DNA of 64,000 nucleotides from an uncultured Collinsella sp. (GCA_902489665.1 CABUAT010000009.1:1-64000), one strand, 5' to 3'. Positions 48,824 through 57,980 are shown, numbered from the stretch's first letter. The notes: generated by a model not told the origin, from the sequence alone. A program made the numbers and translations.

Positions 48824-50527
48824 TTAGCCCAGCAGGCTCAGACCCACGGAGACAAACGCCAGGATAACGCCGACGATAGACTCGCCACCGAGCAGGCCGC
48901 TGGCGACAACCAGACCCTGCTCCTGGAAGGCGGCATCCTTGGCGGCCTTCTCCTCGTCCGAAAGACCGGCGGCGGCGTCGCGGTGTGCAGCCCACTTGTC
49001 GTAGGCGAGCTTGACGCAGGAGCCCAAGAAGGCCGTGAGCGACATGTAGAACGGCAGGTACACGCCCAGACCGATCATCATGGCCGGAATGCCGAGCCAG
49101 TACATGACGATGCCGGCGATAAAACCGCCCGCAAACCACGGCACGCTCGGGATGCCCGAGACCATGGTGGCGACCACGCTTGCCTGCGCGGCCACAAAGC
49201 TCTTGTCGGGGCCGAAGGCGTCCGGACCATAGGCGGTGACGAGCGCGACCATGACGGCGGCAGCGACCAGGGCGCCCACGATGCCGCCGATGGCCTGGCC
49301 GACCCACTGTGCACGCGGGTTGGTGCCCAGCACGGCGCCGGCCTTGAAGTCGTTCATGACGTCGCCCGCAAGGCCGCACGCTACGGCCACGATGCCGGCG
49401 ATAAAGAACAGCTTGACCTGAGCGAGCTGCGCGAAGGCGGCAACGATGAGCATGACGATGAGGCCGAAGATCTCCATGGGGTCGATGCCCGTCTGGCCGC
49501 AGCTCTGCGCGCTCATGATGGTGGTGACAAAGGTGAACAGCGTGACGATGACGGCCGGGACGGGGCCAAGGTCGAGCACGATGGCGATGATCACGGCGAT
49601 GGCGGCAGCGCCCAGGCCGATGATACCGGCGTCGAGTTTAAGGGAGCCCGAGATGAGCGACTGCTCGTCGGTGTCGGTGGAGCTGTCGGCGGCGAGGCCG
49701 CGGACGATACCGGCGACCTGCGGCAGGATGTCCTTGAGGACGACGGCGACGCCAAAGCCCATCATGAGGCCCATGCCCAGGGACTTGACGATGCCCTGTG
49801 CAGTCACAACGTCGAACAGGCCGGCAGCGGTGCCGGTCACGATGATGCCAAAGTTGCCCAACAGGGCGCCGGCAAACCAGAAAGCGACCGGGGCGAAGCC
49901 CACGAGGAAGCCGACGGAGAGCAGCATGGGCGAGTTGTAGATGCCAAAGGTCACGCCAGGAATGTTGAGCGTGCATAGCATGCTGGGCACCACGCCCAGG
50001 GCGTCGCGCAGCACGCTATAGATGCCGGCGATGGCCATGGAACCAAAGAGCTGCTTGCCGGTTTTGCCGCCAGCCTCGGTCGCGCGCAGGGTCTGAGCTG
50101 CGGCGTTGCCGGTGGGGAACTCAAGCGCAGCGTCCACGATAAAGTGACGGTGGATGAGCGCGGTGGCCAGCAGGCCCAGGATGGTGCCGGCGAGTGCCAC
50201 GATAAACATGTCGAGCCAGCTGATCTGGTCGGCATAGCCCAGCATCCAAGCGCCCGGGATGGTAAACGCCAGGCCGCCGGCGACCATGGCGCCCGCGGAC
50301 ATGATGGTGTGGGTGACGTTGGCCTCGTTGAGGCTGGCGTTGCCCATGAGCTTCAGGAAGAACAACGAGATGACGGCAGCGAAGACGATCGGCCAGGGGA
50401 GTGCGCCCATCTTGAGGGCGGTGTAGGCCGAGCTTGCCGTGATGATCACGCAGCCAAGGACGCCGATGACGACGCCGCGCAGCGTGAGTTGCCCGCGCAT
50501 CGAAGTGCGGTTCGAGGGATTGCTCAT
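48824..50527 (-). CDS. OPT-family oligopeptide/metal-chelate transporter
   Basis: A 567-residue membrane protein with roughly 14-16 hydrophobic helices. It begins MSNPSNRTSMRGQLTLRGVV, followed by SSAYTALKMGALPWPIVFAA, typical of the bacterial OPT (oligopeptide transporter) family. NEANVTHTIMSAGAMVAGG and the C-terminal GLGVYLPFYMSLTAFLGS also fit. Members take up peptides or metal-siderophore conjugates by proton symport. AAAGGAG precedes ATG 50527; the in-frame ATG at 50635 is rejected. It is monocistronic and divergent from coaX, with about 190 bp between starts. Confidence 0.88.
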   Translation of the reverse strand: MSNPSNRTSMRGQLTLRGVVIGVLGCVIITASSAYTALKMGALPWPIVFAAVISLFFLKLMGNASLNEANVTHTIMSAGAMVAGGLAFTIPGAWMLGYADQISWLDMFIVALAGTILGLLATALIHRHFIVDAALEFPTGNAAAQTLRATEAGGKTGKQLFGSMAIAGIYSVLRDALGVVPSMLCTLNIPGVTFGIYNSPMLLSVGFLVGFAPVAFWFAGALLGNFGIIVTGTAAGLFDVVTAQGIVKSLGMGLMMGFGVAVVLKDILPQVAGIVRGLAADSSTDTDEQSLISGSLKLDAGIIGLGAAAIAVIIAIVLDLGPVPAVIVTLFTFVTTIMSAQSCGQTGIDPMEIFGLIVMLIVAAFAQLAQVKLFFIAGIVAVACGLAGDVMNDFKAGAVLGTNPRAQWVGQAIGGIVGALVAAAVMVALVTAYGPDAFGPDKSFVAAQASVVATMVSGIPSVPWFAGGFIAGIVMYWLGIPAMMIGLGVYLPFYMSLTAFLGSCVKLAYDKWAAHRDAAAGLSDEEKAAKDAAFQEQGLVVASGLLGGESIVGVILAFVSVGLSLLG

Positions 50528-50718
50528 ATAGAACTCCTTTGCGTATATCCGCTTCCCCGGGAGCGCCGCTACGGATACGGCGCGGGAAGTCGGGTTACCA
50601 AGGGCCGCCGCGTGAGCTCGCAAACGACCGCGCACCAGTATAGCCGCAAGCTAGTCATTTTGGGATGACTGGTTTAGGTAGGCGATATACTGCTGGGCAG
50701 ACGAAAGGAGCGTCGACG

Positions 50719-51570
50719 ATGCTTAATGGGTGCACATATATATTGACGGTCGACGTGGGCAACACGTTCATTCGCTTTGGCCTGTTTGCCGAGGATTCAG
50801 CCGCGGCGCAGGAATGCCCGCTTGCGACGTGCGAGATCACGACGCCGTCGAGCATCACAGCAGACGAGGCGCGCATGAGGCTCGCGCAGGTCATGGCCGC
50901 ACTGGCGGCCGACGCAGGCATGCCGGGTGCGCTTGTGCCCGCGGCTGCTGTGCTGAGCTGCGTGGTCCCGGCGCTCGAGCGCCCGTGGAAGGCGGCTCTT
51001 TCCCGTACCTGCACGGGGCGCGTGCTCACGGTGGGGCCGGGCCTCAAGACCGGCATGCCCGTGCACTACGATGACCCGGCCGAGATCGGCCCCGACCGCA
51101 TCGCCGATGCCGTGGCGGCTCGCGCCGTCTACGGCTCTCCGTGCATCGTGATCGACCTGGGCACGACGACCAATATCGAGGTCATCGATACGCACGGAAC
51201 CTTTGTCGGCGGCGTCATCGCGCCGGGTCTGGCACTTGGCGCCCGCTCGCTTTCGGCCGCTGCGGCGCGCCTGCCGCAGGTCGAGCCCTCGGCACCCACG
51301 CATGTGATCGGTCGCAACACGCGCGAGGCCATGCGCTCGGGCGTGGTCTTGGGCGAGGTGGCCCGCATCGACGGCATGCTCGACATGGTGCTCGCCGAGA
51401 TGCGCGCGACCAAGGCCGCGGGGGAGGGCAGCGTGCCCATCGTCATTACCGGCGACGATGCCGAGGCACTCGCGTCGCTGGTCGGTCACAGTCTGACGGT
51501 CGACGACGCGCTGACGTTGCGGGGACTGGCCGAGCTCTACCGCATCAACCAAAAGCCCCGCCGCGTGTAA
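50719..51570 (+). CDS. coaX: Type III pantothenate kinase
   Basis: Phosphorylates pantothenate, the first step of coenzyme A synthesis. The 283-residue ASKHA-fold enzyme has LTVDVGNTFIRFGLF near residue 8 (phosphate 1 motif), EIGPDRIADAVAA near 118, VIDLGTTTNIEVID near 142 and GGVIAPGLALGARSL. The IDLGTTT variant replaces the more common VDFGTAT. GAAAGGAG precedes ATG 50719; an ATG 18 codons earlier (50665) is less likely. It is followed after 84 bp by dCMP deaminase; co-transcription is plausible but not certain. Confidence 0.92.
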   Translation: MLNGCTYILTVDVGNTFIRFGLFAEDSAAAQECPLATCEITTPSSITADEARMRLAQVMAALAADAGMPGALVPAAAVLSCVVPALERPWKAALSRTCTGRVLTVGPGLKTGMPVHYDDPAEIGPDRIADAVAARAVYGSPCIVIDLGTTTNIEVIDTHGTFVGGVIAPGLALGARSLSAAAARLPQVEPSAPTHVIGRNTREAMRSGVVLGEVARIDGMLDMVLAEMRATKAAGEGSVPIVITGDDAEALASLVGHSLTVDDALTLRGLAELYRINQKPRRV

Positions 51571-51654
51571 AAGTGAGGGCGCCGGTGGGACAAACGCCTC
51601 CACCTTTCACCTGCTACAATGGGTCAAACTATTGCGATTACGGAGGTGTCTGCC

Positions 51655-52179
51655 ATGTCGGACGATCTTCATCAAACTTCGTCAGGCAAGCGCCTGGACG
51701 TCATTAGCTGGGACGAGTTCTTTATGAGCGTGGCCATCGCCGCGCAGCGCCGCAGCAAGGACCCCAACACGCAGGTGGGTGCGTGCATCGCCAACACCAA
51801 CCACCGCATCCTTTCGGTGGGCTACAACGGTACACCCTCGGCGCTCAACGACGACTTTTTTCCGTGGGGTACGAGCGACGACCCGCTGCAGGACAAGCAC
51901 AACTACGTGGTCCATGCCGAGGCCAACGCCGTGCTCAACTACCGTGGCTCGCTCAAGGACCTCGAGGGTTCCACGGTCTACGTCACGCTGTTCCCGTGCC
52001 ATGACTGCGCCAAGATTTTGGCTCAGGTGGGCGTGGGCGAGGTCGTCTACCTGGACAACAAGTACGCCGACACCGATGACGGCCGTATCAGCCGCCGCAT
52101 TCTCGACTCCTGTGGCATCAGCTACCGCCAGGTTATCGTCGATGTTCATATTGGTACCGGGGGACAAACTCAGCAGTAG
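51655..52179 (+). CDS. Deoxycytidylate (dCMP) deaminase
   Basis: Zinc enzyme that converts dCMP to dUMP for thymidylate synthesis. The 174-residue protein has VHAEANAVLNYRG (His ligand and catalytic Glu) near residue 85 and LFPCHDCAKILAQVG (two Cys ligands) near 117. SKDPNTQVGACIAN and GYNGTPSAL are conserved substrate-site segments. GGAGG lies 8 nt upstream of ATG 51655; an in-frame ATG at 51619 is less suitable. It could be a ComEB-like homologue, but no competence genes are near. Confidence 0.92.
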   Translation: MSDDLHQTSSGKRLDVISWDEFFMSVAIAAQRRSKDPNTQVGACIANTNHRILSVGYNGTPSALNDDFFPWGTSDDPLQDKHNYVVHAEANAVLNYRGSLKDLEGSTVYVTLFPCHDCAKILAQVGVGEVVYLDNKYADTDDGRISRRILDSCGISYRQVIVDVHIGTGGQTQQ

Positions 52180-52317
52180 CGGCAGCCTGTGTTAGCGTCG
52201 GGCGCCGGCAAAAGCAGCTCAAAGAGCCCCGTCCCAAATTGACTACTCGTGAAAGTCGCGTCTGCGCGCATGGACGGCTCGTGAGCGGGTACACGGCTGT
52301 AGTAACATAGCTCTGTC

Positions 52318-52333
52318 CGCGGGCGCGCCCGCG
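52318..52333. other. Perfect 16-bp palindrome upstream of the NifU-like gene
   Basis: CGCGGGCGCGCCCGCG is self-complementary and followed by TTATTGTGAG, ending 22 bp before the GTG start codon. It may fold in the leader or be a protein site. It is too short and GC-rich to assign. Confidence 0.4.
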
Positions 52334-52355
52334 TTATTGTGAGAAAGGAGCCCCT

Positions 52356-52634
52356 GTGGCTGTTAACGAAGAGCTGCTTAAGAAGGTTCTTGAAGAGATT
52401 CGCCCCAACCTACAGGCCGACGGCGGCGACATGGAGTATATAGGCGTTGATGACGAGGGCGTCGTCAAGCTGGAGCTTCAGGGCGCCTGTGCCGGTTGTC
52501 CCATGAGCGCCCTGACGCTTTCCATGGGCATCGAGCGTATCCTCAAGGAGCACGTGCCCGGCGTTACGCGTGTCGAGCAGGTCAATGCCTCCGGCGAGAC
52601 CGATGACCTGTACGACGAGTATGCGCCGTTCTAA
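52356..52634 (+). CDS. NifU C-terminal-domain-like iron-sulfur scaffold protein
   Basis: A 92-residue protein matching the NifU C-terminal (Nfu) domain: LKKVLEEIRPNLQADGGDME then GACAGCPMSALTLSMGIERIL. The two cysteines of CAGC would carry a [4Fe-4S] cluster, bridged across a dimer, for delivery to client enzymes such as the radical SAM and activase proteins of this cell. Translation starts at a GTG (52356) with GAAAGGAG upstream. It is followed by lgt after a small hairpin. Confidence 0.9.
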   Translation: MAVNEELLKKVLEEIRPNLQADGGDMEYIGVDDEGVVKLELQGACAGCPMSALTLSMGIERILKEHVPGVTRVEQVNASGETDDLYDEYAPF

Positions 52635-52683
52635 GAAGTGAAAGCTGCGGGCGATATGCTCCGCATAGACGTCACGCCCGAAT

Positions 52684-52720
52684 ATGCGGCTGCGAGCGCA
52701 AGGCCCGCGGCCGCATTTGT
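52684..52720 (+). terminator. Possible weak terminator between the NifU-like gene and lgt
   Basis: ATGCGGCTGC (52684-52693) pairs with GCGGCCGCAT (52707-52716) with one mismatch, followed by TTGT. The short T-run makes termination partial at best. Confidence 0.4.
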
Positions 52721-52743
52721 ATGTAGGGAGCAGGGGGACCGAT

Positions 52744-53565
52744 ATGCTCAACGACCTCTACCATATGCTTGATCCCGTCGCCATCTCGGCGGGGCCCATC
52801 ACCATCTACTGGTACGGCCTGGCCTACGTGGTCGGCGCCCTGCTCGCGGCGGTCGTCATGTACCGCACGCAGCGTCGCTGGGGTTTTGACATTACGGTCG
52901 ACGACCTGACGAGTGTCGTGGTCGGCGTAGTCTTTGGCCTTATCATTGGCGCCCGCCTGTTCTACGTCATCTTTTACGGCGACGGCTACTACTGGGCGCA
53001 TCCGCTCGAGATCTTTGCCACCAACGAGGGCGGCATGAGCTTCCATGGCGGCCTGGTGGGCGGCATCATCGGCGGCGTGCTCGTGTGCCGCATGTACAAG
53101 CTCGACGCCTGGACCATCGCCGACCTTGCCGTTATCGGTGCTCCGCTGGCCTTATGTCTGGGACGCTGCGCCAACTTTGTCAACGGAGAGCTGTGGGGCA
53201 AGCCGACCGATCTGCCCTGGGGCGTGATCTTTGGCGGCACCGCGGGCGATATGCCGCGCCATCCCTCCCAGCTCTACGAGGCATTCCTCGAGGGTATTGT
53301 GCTCTTTTGCATTCTGCAGGTGCTCAGCCGCAAAAAGCCGCTACTGCCCCAAGGCACGTTTATGGGCGTCTTTGTGATGGGTTACGGCATCGTTCGCTTT
53401 TTGATTGAGTTTGTGCGTGTGCCCGATGCGCAGCTGGGCTATCTGCTGGGCGGCGTCATCACCATGGGTCAGCTGCTGAGCCTGCCGCTCGTAATCGCGG
53501 GCCTGGCGCTCATCATCTTTGCTCGTCGCCGCAACCAACCCCAGCGCATCTACCTCGACGCCTAA
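52744..53565 (+). CDS. lgt: Prolipoprotein diacylglyceryl transferase
   Basis: Membrane enzyme that moves diacylglycerol from phosphatidylglycerol to the lipobox cysteine of prolipoproteins. The 273-residue protein has seven or so helices, YGLAYVVGALL near the N-terminus, GGMSFHGGLVGGIIGGVLVC (residues about 99-118, catalytic His) and the Lgt signature GRCANFVNGELWGK. The C-terminal RFLIEFVRVPD is also conserved. GGAGCAGGGGG precedes ATG 52744. A GGGAC-loop hairpin begins at its stop codon. It would modify lipoproteins such as the product of 26905-27900. Confidence 0.94.
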   Translation: MLNDLYHMLDPVAISAGPITIYWYGLAYVVGALLAAVVMYRTQRRWGFDITVDDLTSVVVGVVFGLIIGARLFYVIFYGDGYYWAHPLEIFATNEGGMSFHGGLVGGIIGGVLVCRMYKLDAWTIADLAVIGAPLALCLGRCANFVNGELWGKPTDLPWGVIFGGTAGDMPRHPSQLYEAFLEGIVLFCILQVLSRKKPLLPQGTFMGVFVMGYGIVRFLIEFVRVPDAQLGYLLGGVITMGQLLSLPLVIAGLALIIFARRRNQPQRIYLDA

Positions 53566-53600
53566 CCACCACAAAGGGGACAGGCTCCTTTGTGGTGGTT
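53564..53600. repeat. GGGAC-loop hairpin (copy R8)
   Basis: AACCACCACAAAGG and CCTTTGTGGTGGTT are perfect 14-bp arms around GGACAGGCT. It overlaps the last base of the lgt stop codon. Confidence 0.85.
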
Positions 53601-53641
53601 CGCTGGGCAACGATGACAGAACCGTAACGTTTCCCCAGATA

Positions 53642-53680
53642 AAACCTGCCAAAATAAACCTGTCCCTTTTTGGCAGGTTT
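53642..53680. repeat. GGGAC-loop hairpin (copy R9), inverted orientation
   Basis: AAACCTGCCAAAA and TTTTGGCAGGTTT are perfect 13-bp arms with TAAACCTGTCCCT as loop. CGTAACGTTTCCCCAGAT just upstream is the reverse complement of the tail of other copies. It ends 20 bp before the next start codon. Confidence 0.85.
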
Positions 53681-53699
53681 CTAGAAAGGCTTTCGGACT

Positions 53700-55883
53700 G
53701 TGAAGGATTCCGACCTCTCCACAACGGCTGCGCGTGACGCTGCCCGCATCGTCTGGTTTAAGCGCTACCCCGCCAAGCAGACGCTCATCGCATTTTTGCT
53801 CGCGCTGTTGGCGACCACGGCGTTTTCCATCGATCCCGCCCCGGTGTCGAGCAACGCAGTCTTGGCGATTGACCCCAAAGCCTCGGGCATGCTGTACGTG
53901 TGCTACGAGGTGCTCCTCTCGTTTGCCGGCCACACCGACGCGGTCATGCTGCTTGCGCTTGCCTGCCTGCTCACCTTGCCGTTTCGCTACGTGTTCTTTG
54001 GCCGTGGCGACACCTGGCGTCCATCGATCATTCTGCCGTCGCTGTTCTTCGCCATCTGCATGGTGTTCGGCCGCAGCTACGATCTCACCGACTCGGCCGA
54101 GATCGTGCTCGGCGACAAGGCCCGCATCATCTGCGCCTGGATAGGCGGTGCGGGCTGGATGCTCCTAGCGATTGTGGCGTTCTATCTGGCTTTTGAGTGT
54201 CTAGATTGGCTGAGCTCTCGGCGCATTCCGTTTTCCGAAGCGCACTTTGGCCGCGTATGGCGTGTGGCTCACGCCGTGCTCTCGGTCCATCCCTTTGCCG
54301 GGCCCTTCCTGGTGCTTATGATCGCCTGGGCGCCCACGCTCATCGCTTCGCTGCCCGGCCTGTTTATGGGAGATACGGGTGCGCAGATTCGCCAGTGGTT
54401 CAACTACCCCAACGGCACGAGCGACTACCTGCGCCTACTCAACCCCAACGTGTTGCTCAACGGACACCACCCCGTGGCGCACACGGCTATCATCGGTTCG
54501 TGCGTCCAGCTGGGGCTTTCACTGTTCAACAGCGCCAACGCAGGTCTTGCCATCTACACCTGTGCTCAGTTCGTCATTACAGCTGCTTGCATGGCCTATT
54601 CCATTTCGTCGCTGCGCAAACTGGGCGTGAGCCTGCCGGTTCGCGGTGCGACCCTGCTGTTCTTTGCGTTTATGCCGATGTTCTCTAACTACGCGGCGCT
54701 GCTCACCAAAGACGTGCTCTTTGCCGACGCGTTTTTGGTGCTGCTGGTACAGACCGTCAAGCTCGTGGCATGTGGCCTACCCCGTCGTGATGCCAATGTC
54801 GAGCGAGCGGGCGAGAAAACCCCCATGCTCTTTGCGCGCCATGACTGGCTGCTACTCGCTCTGGGCGCCATGGGTTCCACGTTTCTGCGCAATGGAGGCC
54901 TGGTGTTTCCGCTGGCGGCCTGCGTGATTGCGGCGGCGTTTTGCGCCTGGGACGCGCATGTGGCCCGTCGCGTGGCCAAACAGTCTGGCGTCACGCCCTC
55001 GTACGCCACGCCGCGCTTCCGCTGGGTCGGTGTCCTCGCGGTGCTTGCGCTCTGCCTTGCCTCTAATATGTACTTCACCAAGGTCTTTATGCCGGCGCAC
55101 GACATTACGCCCGGCTCCAAGCGCGAAATCCTTTCGATTCCGTTTCAGCAGACAGCGCGCTTTGTCCAAAAGCACGACGGTCTTAACTCGGGCGTCAACC
55201 CCACGGTTAAGGAGGACGGCACCATCGTGGAGGCTCCTTGCGACGGCTTGGTGACCGACGAAGAGCGTGCCGTGATCGACCGTGTGCTCAAGTACGAGAA
55301 CCTGGGACGCCGCTACAACCCCGACAAGTCCGATGCCGTCAAGAATTGCTTTAACGAGTACGCCTCGCAGGAGGACATCGATGCCTATTTTGAGGTGTGG
55401 GCCCAGATGTTCAAAAAGGACCCCGAGTGCTACATCTCGGCGCTTATCAATAACTACTACGGGTACTTTTATCCGAGCGCGCGCGATGCCTGGGTCTACA
55501 GCACGGCGCGTAGTGCCGAGATCATGGCGCGCCCCGACAACCTCAAGTACTTCGACTTCCATCCGGTTGACAGCAACGTGGTGCGCTGGTGTGATCACCT
55601 GATCAATCTGTACCGTGTGGCTGTGCAGCGCATCCCGTTTATTTCGCTCACCATGAGCTCGGCCACCTATGTGTGGATCATGATCGCCGTGGTGATCTAC
55701 CTGCTGCGTCGTCATTCATGGCGTGCGCTGGCGATCTGGGTGCCGCTGTTGGGCGTGCTCGCCGTGTGCCTGATTGGTCCGTGCAACGGCTCGACTTACA
55801 TGCGCTACCTGTATCCGGTCATCGCCTGCATGCCCTTTGCCATCGGCGCCACCATCACCCGCAGCGACCTCCTCTGGTCCTAA
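53700..55883 (+). CDS. Large polytopic membrane protein of unknown function (DUF6020-like)
   Basis: A 727-residue integral membrane protein with about 12 hydrophobic helices in the first 460 residues and two near the C-terminus. A hydrophilic segment of about 170 residues (roughly 465-635) is probably extracytoplasmic and contains PCDGLVTDEERAVID and NNYYGYFYPSARDAW. The layout (multi-helix N-terminus, soluble loop, short C-terminal helix pair) resembles GT-C glycosyltransferases and DUF6020 proteins, but no DxD-type catalytic motif was confidently recognised. It starts at a GTG (53700) after AGAAAGG, following two GGGAC-loop hairpins. Function is unassigned. Confidence 0.75.
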   Translation: MKDSDLSTTAARDAARIVWFKRYPAKQTLIAFLLALLATTAFSIDPAPVSSNAVLAIDPKASGMLYVCYEVLLSFAGHTDAVMLLALACLLTLPFRYVFFGRGDTWRPSIILPSLFFAICMVFGRSYDLTDSAEIVLGDKARIICAWIGGAGWMLLAIVAFYLAFECLDWLSSRRIPFSEAHFGRVWRVAHAVLSVHPFAGPFLVLMIAWAPTLIASLPGLFMGDTGAQIRQWFNYPNGTSDYLRLLNPNVLLNGHHPVAHTAIIGSCVQLGLSLFNSANAGLAIYTCAQFVITAACMAYSISSLRKLGVSLPVRGATLLFFAFMPMFSNYAALLTKDVLFADAFLVLLVQTVKLVACGLPRRDANVERAGEKTPMLFARHDWLLLALGAMGSTFLRNGGLVFPLAACVIAAAFCAWDAHVARRVAKQSGVTPSYATPRFRWVGVLAVLALCLASNMYFTKVFMPAHDITPGSKREILSIPFQQTARFVQKHDGLNSGVNPTVKEDGTIVEAPCDGLVTDEERAVIDRVLKYENLGRRYNPDKSDAVKNCFNEYASQEDIDAYFEVWAQMFKKDPECYISALINNYYGYFYPSARDAWVYSTARSAEIMARPDNLKYFDFHPVDSNVVRWCDHLINLYRVAVQRIPFISLTMSSATYVWIMIAVVIYLLRRHSWRALAIWVPLLGVLAVCLIGPCNGSTYMRYLYPVIACMPFAIGATITRSDLLWS

Positions 55884-55885
55884 TT

Positions 55886-55918
55886 TGGTGCATTGGGGTC
55901 AGGTTTCTTTGCACCAAG
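55886..55918. repeat. GGGAC-type hairpin (copy R10), variant GGGGTC core
   Basis: TTGGTGCA and TGCACCAA flank TTGGGGTCAGGTTTCTT. The GGGGTCAGG core is a variant of GGGACAGG. It begins 2 bp after the stop codon of the membrane-protein gene. Confidence 0.65.
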
Positions 55919-55950
55919 GGGGCCATCATCACGACGCCTTCATTTTGGGG

Positions 55951-55979
55951 TTTATCTCGCAGGCCAGTAGGTATATCAT
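55951..55979 (+). promoter_or_regulatory. Probable promoter of the yebC gene
   Basis: TTTATC (55951-55956), 17 nt, TATCAT (55974-55979). It is 68 bp upstream of the yebC start codon. Confidence 0.5.
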
Positions 55980-56047
55980 AACGACGTTTGTTTATATTGC
56001 CCGAGCATCTGCGCTGGGCTTTAGGTCGAAACCGATAGGAGACACGT

Positions 56048-56854
56048 ATGTCCGGACACTCTAAGTGGGCCACAACCAAGCATCGTAAGGGCGCGCAGGA
56101 CGCCAAGCGTTCCGCCCTCTTCTCCAAGCTCAGCCGCAACATCACCGTTGCTGCCCGTCTCGGCGGTGACCCGCTGCCCGAGAACAACGCCAGCCTCGCC
56201 GCTGCCGTTGCCAAGGCCAAGGCTCAGTCCATGCCTAAGGACAAGATCAAGTCCGCTATCGACAAGGCTTTTGGTTCGGGTGCTGACGCTGCCGTCTACG
56301 AGAACATCGTGTACGAGGGCTACGGTCCCGCCGGTGTCGCCGTCTACGTCGACTGCCTGACCGACAACCGCAACCGTACCGCCGCTGATGTCCGTTCCGC
56401 CTTCTCCCACGCTGGTGGCAACCTGGGCACCTCCGGCTCCGTCGCCTTCCAGTTTGAGCGCAAGGGCCAGATCGTCGTCGCCAAGGAGATTCTGGACGAG
56501 AACGCCAAGAAGGAGACCATGATCGCCAACGGTGCTGCCGGTGACGAGGATGAGTTCATGATGGCCATCGCCGAGGCCGGTGGCGAGGACTACGAGGACG
56601 CCGGCGAGGAGTGGATCGTCTGGACTACTGCCAACGAGGTCATGGCTGTCTCCAAGGCGCTCGAGGAGCAGGGCGTCCAGGTCAAGGGCTCCGAGACCAC
56701 CATGGTCCCGACCACCCCGACCGAGGTCTCCGGCGCCGACGCCAAGAAGGTTCAGCGCCTCATCGACCGTCTTGAGGAGCTCGACGACGTCCAGGATGTT
56801 TACAGCACCATGGACATGACCGACGAGGTCATCGCTGCCCTCGAGGAGGAGTAG
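56048..56854 (+). CDS. YebC/PmpR-family DNA-binding regulator or translation factor
   Basis: A 268-residue member of the YebC/TACO1 family. The N-terminus MSGHSKWATTKHRKGAQDAK is the family hallmark, followed by ENNASLAAAVAKAKAQSMPK, YEGYGPAGVAVYVDCLTDNR and GGNLGTSGSVAFQFERKG. Members act as transcriptional regulators or assist translation of proline-rich stretches. It is slightly longer than usual (about 240-250) because of an acidic insertion near residues 160-195. ATAGGAG precedes the ATG. No ruv genes follow, unlike in many bacteria. Codon choice is strongly biased toward C/G-ending codons, as in highly expressed genes. Confidence 0.93.
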   Translation: MSGHSKWATTKHRKGAQDAKRSALFSKLSRNITVAARLGGDPLPENNASLAAAVAKAKAQSMPKDKIKSAIDKAFGSGADAAVYENIVYEGYGPAGVAVYVDCLTDNRNRTAADVRSAFSHAGGNLGTSGSVAFQFERKGQIVVAKEILDENAKKETMIANGAAGDEDEFMMAIAEAGGEDYEDAGEEWIVWTTANEVMAVSKALEEQGVQVKGSETTMVPTTPTEVSGADAKKVQRLIDRLEELDDVQDVYSTMDMTDEVIAALEEE

Positions 56855-56923
56855 TGCCCGCACGGGTTAAGCCGTGCATATCTGGGCATAATGAAGCGAG
56901 CATGCAAGCCTCGTGGAATAGAT

Positions 56924-56965
56924 GAGCCGGATCCGCGTGCGTAGAGCACCGGACCCGGCTCTTTT
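56924..56965 (+). terminator. Rho-independent terminator of yebC
   Basis: GAGCCGGATCCG pairs with CGGACCCGGCTC with one mismatch and is followed by TTTTATAAT. The TATAAT in the tail could double as a -10 for the next operon, although no -35 was found. Confidence 0.75.
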
Positions 56966-57020
56966 ATAATGATGCGAACCGTTTTGCATTTCGAGAGCCG
57001 AGATTTGAAGGGAGCGCCGC

Positions 57021-57566
57021 GTGCGCGTACTCAAACGAGCCCTAGCGATCGTGTACCTTGCCGCTACCATCGTGGCGCTGGGTACGCTTGTCTGCCAGTT
57101 TTGGGGGCCGTATACGTATCGCTTTATGTTGCTGATGCGCGACCCCATGCCGCGCATTGTCGTGACGGCATGCGGCGGAGTTGTGGCGATCGGCGTGCTG
57201 GTAAGCTTCTTTCGCCTGATGTTTGCTCGTCGCGAGCCGTCCTGCGTGCATCCGGCGGGGGAGCGCAATATCGAGGTCACGCTCGCGGCGCTTTCTTCGT
57301 GTGCCAGGGCTGCTGCCGAGCGCGACGACCGCGTGATGATCGAGCATGTCGAGGCCCGCGTCCAAGGTTCCGACGATTCGCACGTCCGTTTTAAGGTCGA
57401 GGCTATCGCGCTTGACGATAAGGACGTGGCATCTTTGGCTACCGCGATGCAGCAGCGCATCGAGGAAGCTTGCGACACCATGCTCGGCACGCCGGGTACG
57501 ACCGCGCGCGTCCGTTTTTTGCCGTCCAAGACTACCGTCCAGACCGTGGAGGTTTCCGGTGAGTGA
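57021..57566 (+). CDS. amaP: Alkaline-shock membrane anchor protein (AmaP-like)
   Basis: A 181-residue protein with two N-terminal membrane helices (ALAIVYLAATIVALGTLVCQ, residues about 7-26, and IVVTACGGVVAIGVLVSFF, about 46-64), then a soluble Asp23-like domain. In staphylococci AmaP anchors Asp23 to the membrane, and the gene order here (amaP, DUF2273, asp23) matches. It starts at a GTG (57021) after GAAGGGAG. The stop overlaps the next gene start by 8 bp. It is the first gene of a three-gene envelope-stress operon. Confidence 0.82.
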   Translation: MRVLKRALAIVYLAATIVALGTLVCQFWGPYTYRFMLLMRDPMPRIVVTACGGVVAIGVLVSFFRLMFARREPSCVHPAGERNIEVTLAALSSCARAAAERDDRVMIEHVEARVQGSDDSHVRFKVEAIALDDKDVASLATAMQQRIEEACDTMLGTPGTTARVRFLPSKTTVQTVEVSGE

Positions 57567-57936
57567 TACCAATCAAGATAAGACCGCTCGTACGCCGCGC
57601 CTGACGATTGACCAGAGCGCCACGCCGGCGAGCGAACCTGTTGATTCCAAAGCAGAGGCAACCGAGTTGCAAGACGCGGCAGCCGCGGATTTTGACGAGG
57701 CTATGGGTCTCATCAAGGGTACGGGCGCTGCCATCTGGAGCTATGCTGTGCGTCATCCCAACACCACGCTTGGCGCCGTCGCTGGCTTTATCCTCGCCGT
57801 GTTGGTGCTCACGTTGGGCCTGTGGGACACGCTCGTCATTGCATTCTTCGTGCTGATCGGCGCCGTGATCGGCCAAATTCGCGACGGCGAGAACGGGATC
57901 GTCAACTTCTTCGGCCGTCTGTTTAGCGGCCGCTAA
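57559..57936 (+). CDS. DUF2273 small membrane protein
   Basis: A 125-residue protein. A polar N-terminal half is followed by two close membrane helices (TTLGAVAGFILAVLVLTLGL and TLVIAFFVLIGAVIGQI) and the DUF2273 tail RDGENGIVNFFGRLF. Typical DUF2273 proteins are about 60-80 residues, so the N-terminal 65 residues are an extension. It starts at a GTG (57559) inside the end of amaP with GGAGG upstream, hence translationally coupled. It probably forms part of the membrane scaffold for Asp23. Confidence 0.82.
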   Translation: MSDTNQDKTARTPRLTIDQSATPASEPVDSKAEATELQDAAAADFDEAMGLIKGTGAAIWSYAVRHPNTTLGAVAGFILAVLVLTLGLWDTLVIAFFVLIGAVIGQIRDGENGIVNFFGRLFSGR

Positions 57937-57980
57937 TATGTATTCGACTGTCGCATCCGCGGCAGGCATAAGGAGGAACC

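Noticed and set aside
48797..49978. A 393-codon plus-strand frame opposite the OPT transporter
   Set aside because: Charged His/Asp/Gly-rich translation of the antisense strand of a membrane-protein gene; no domain.
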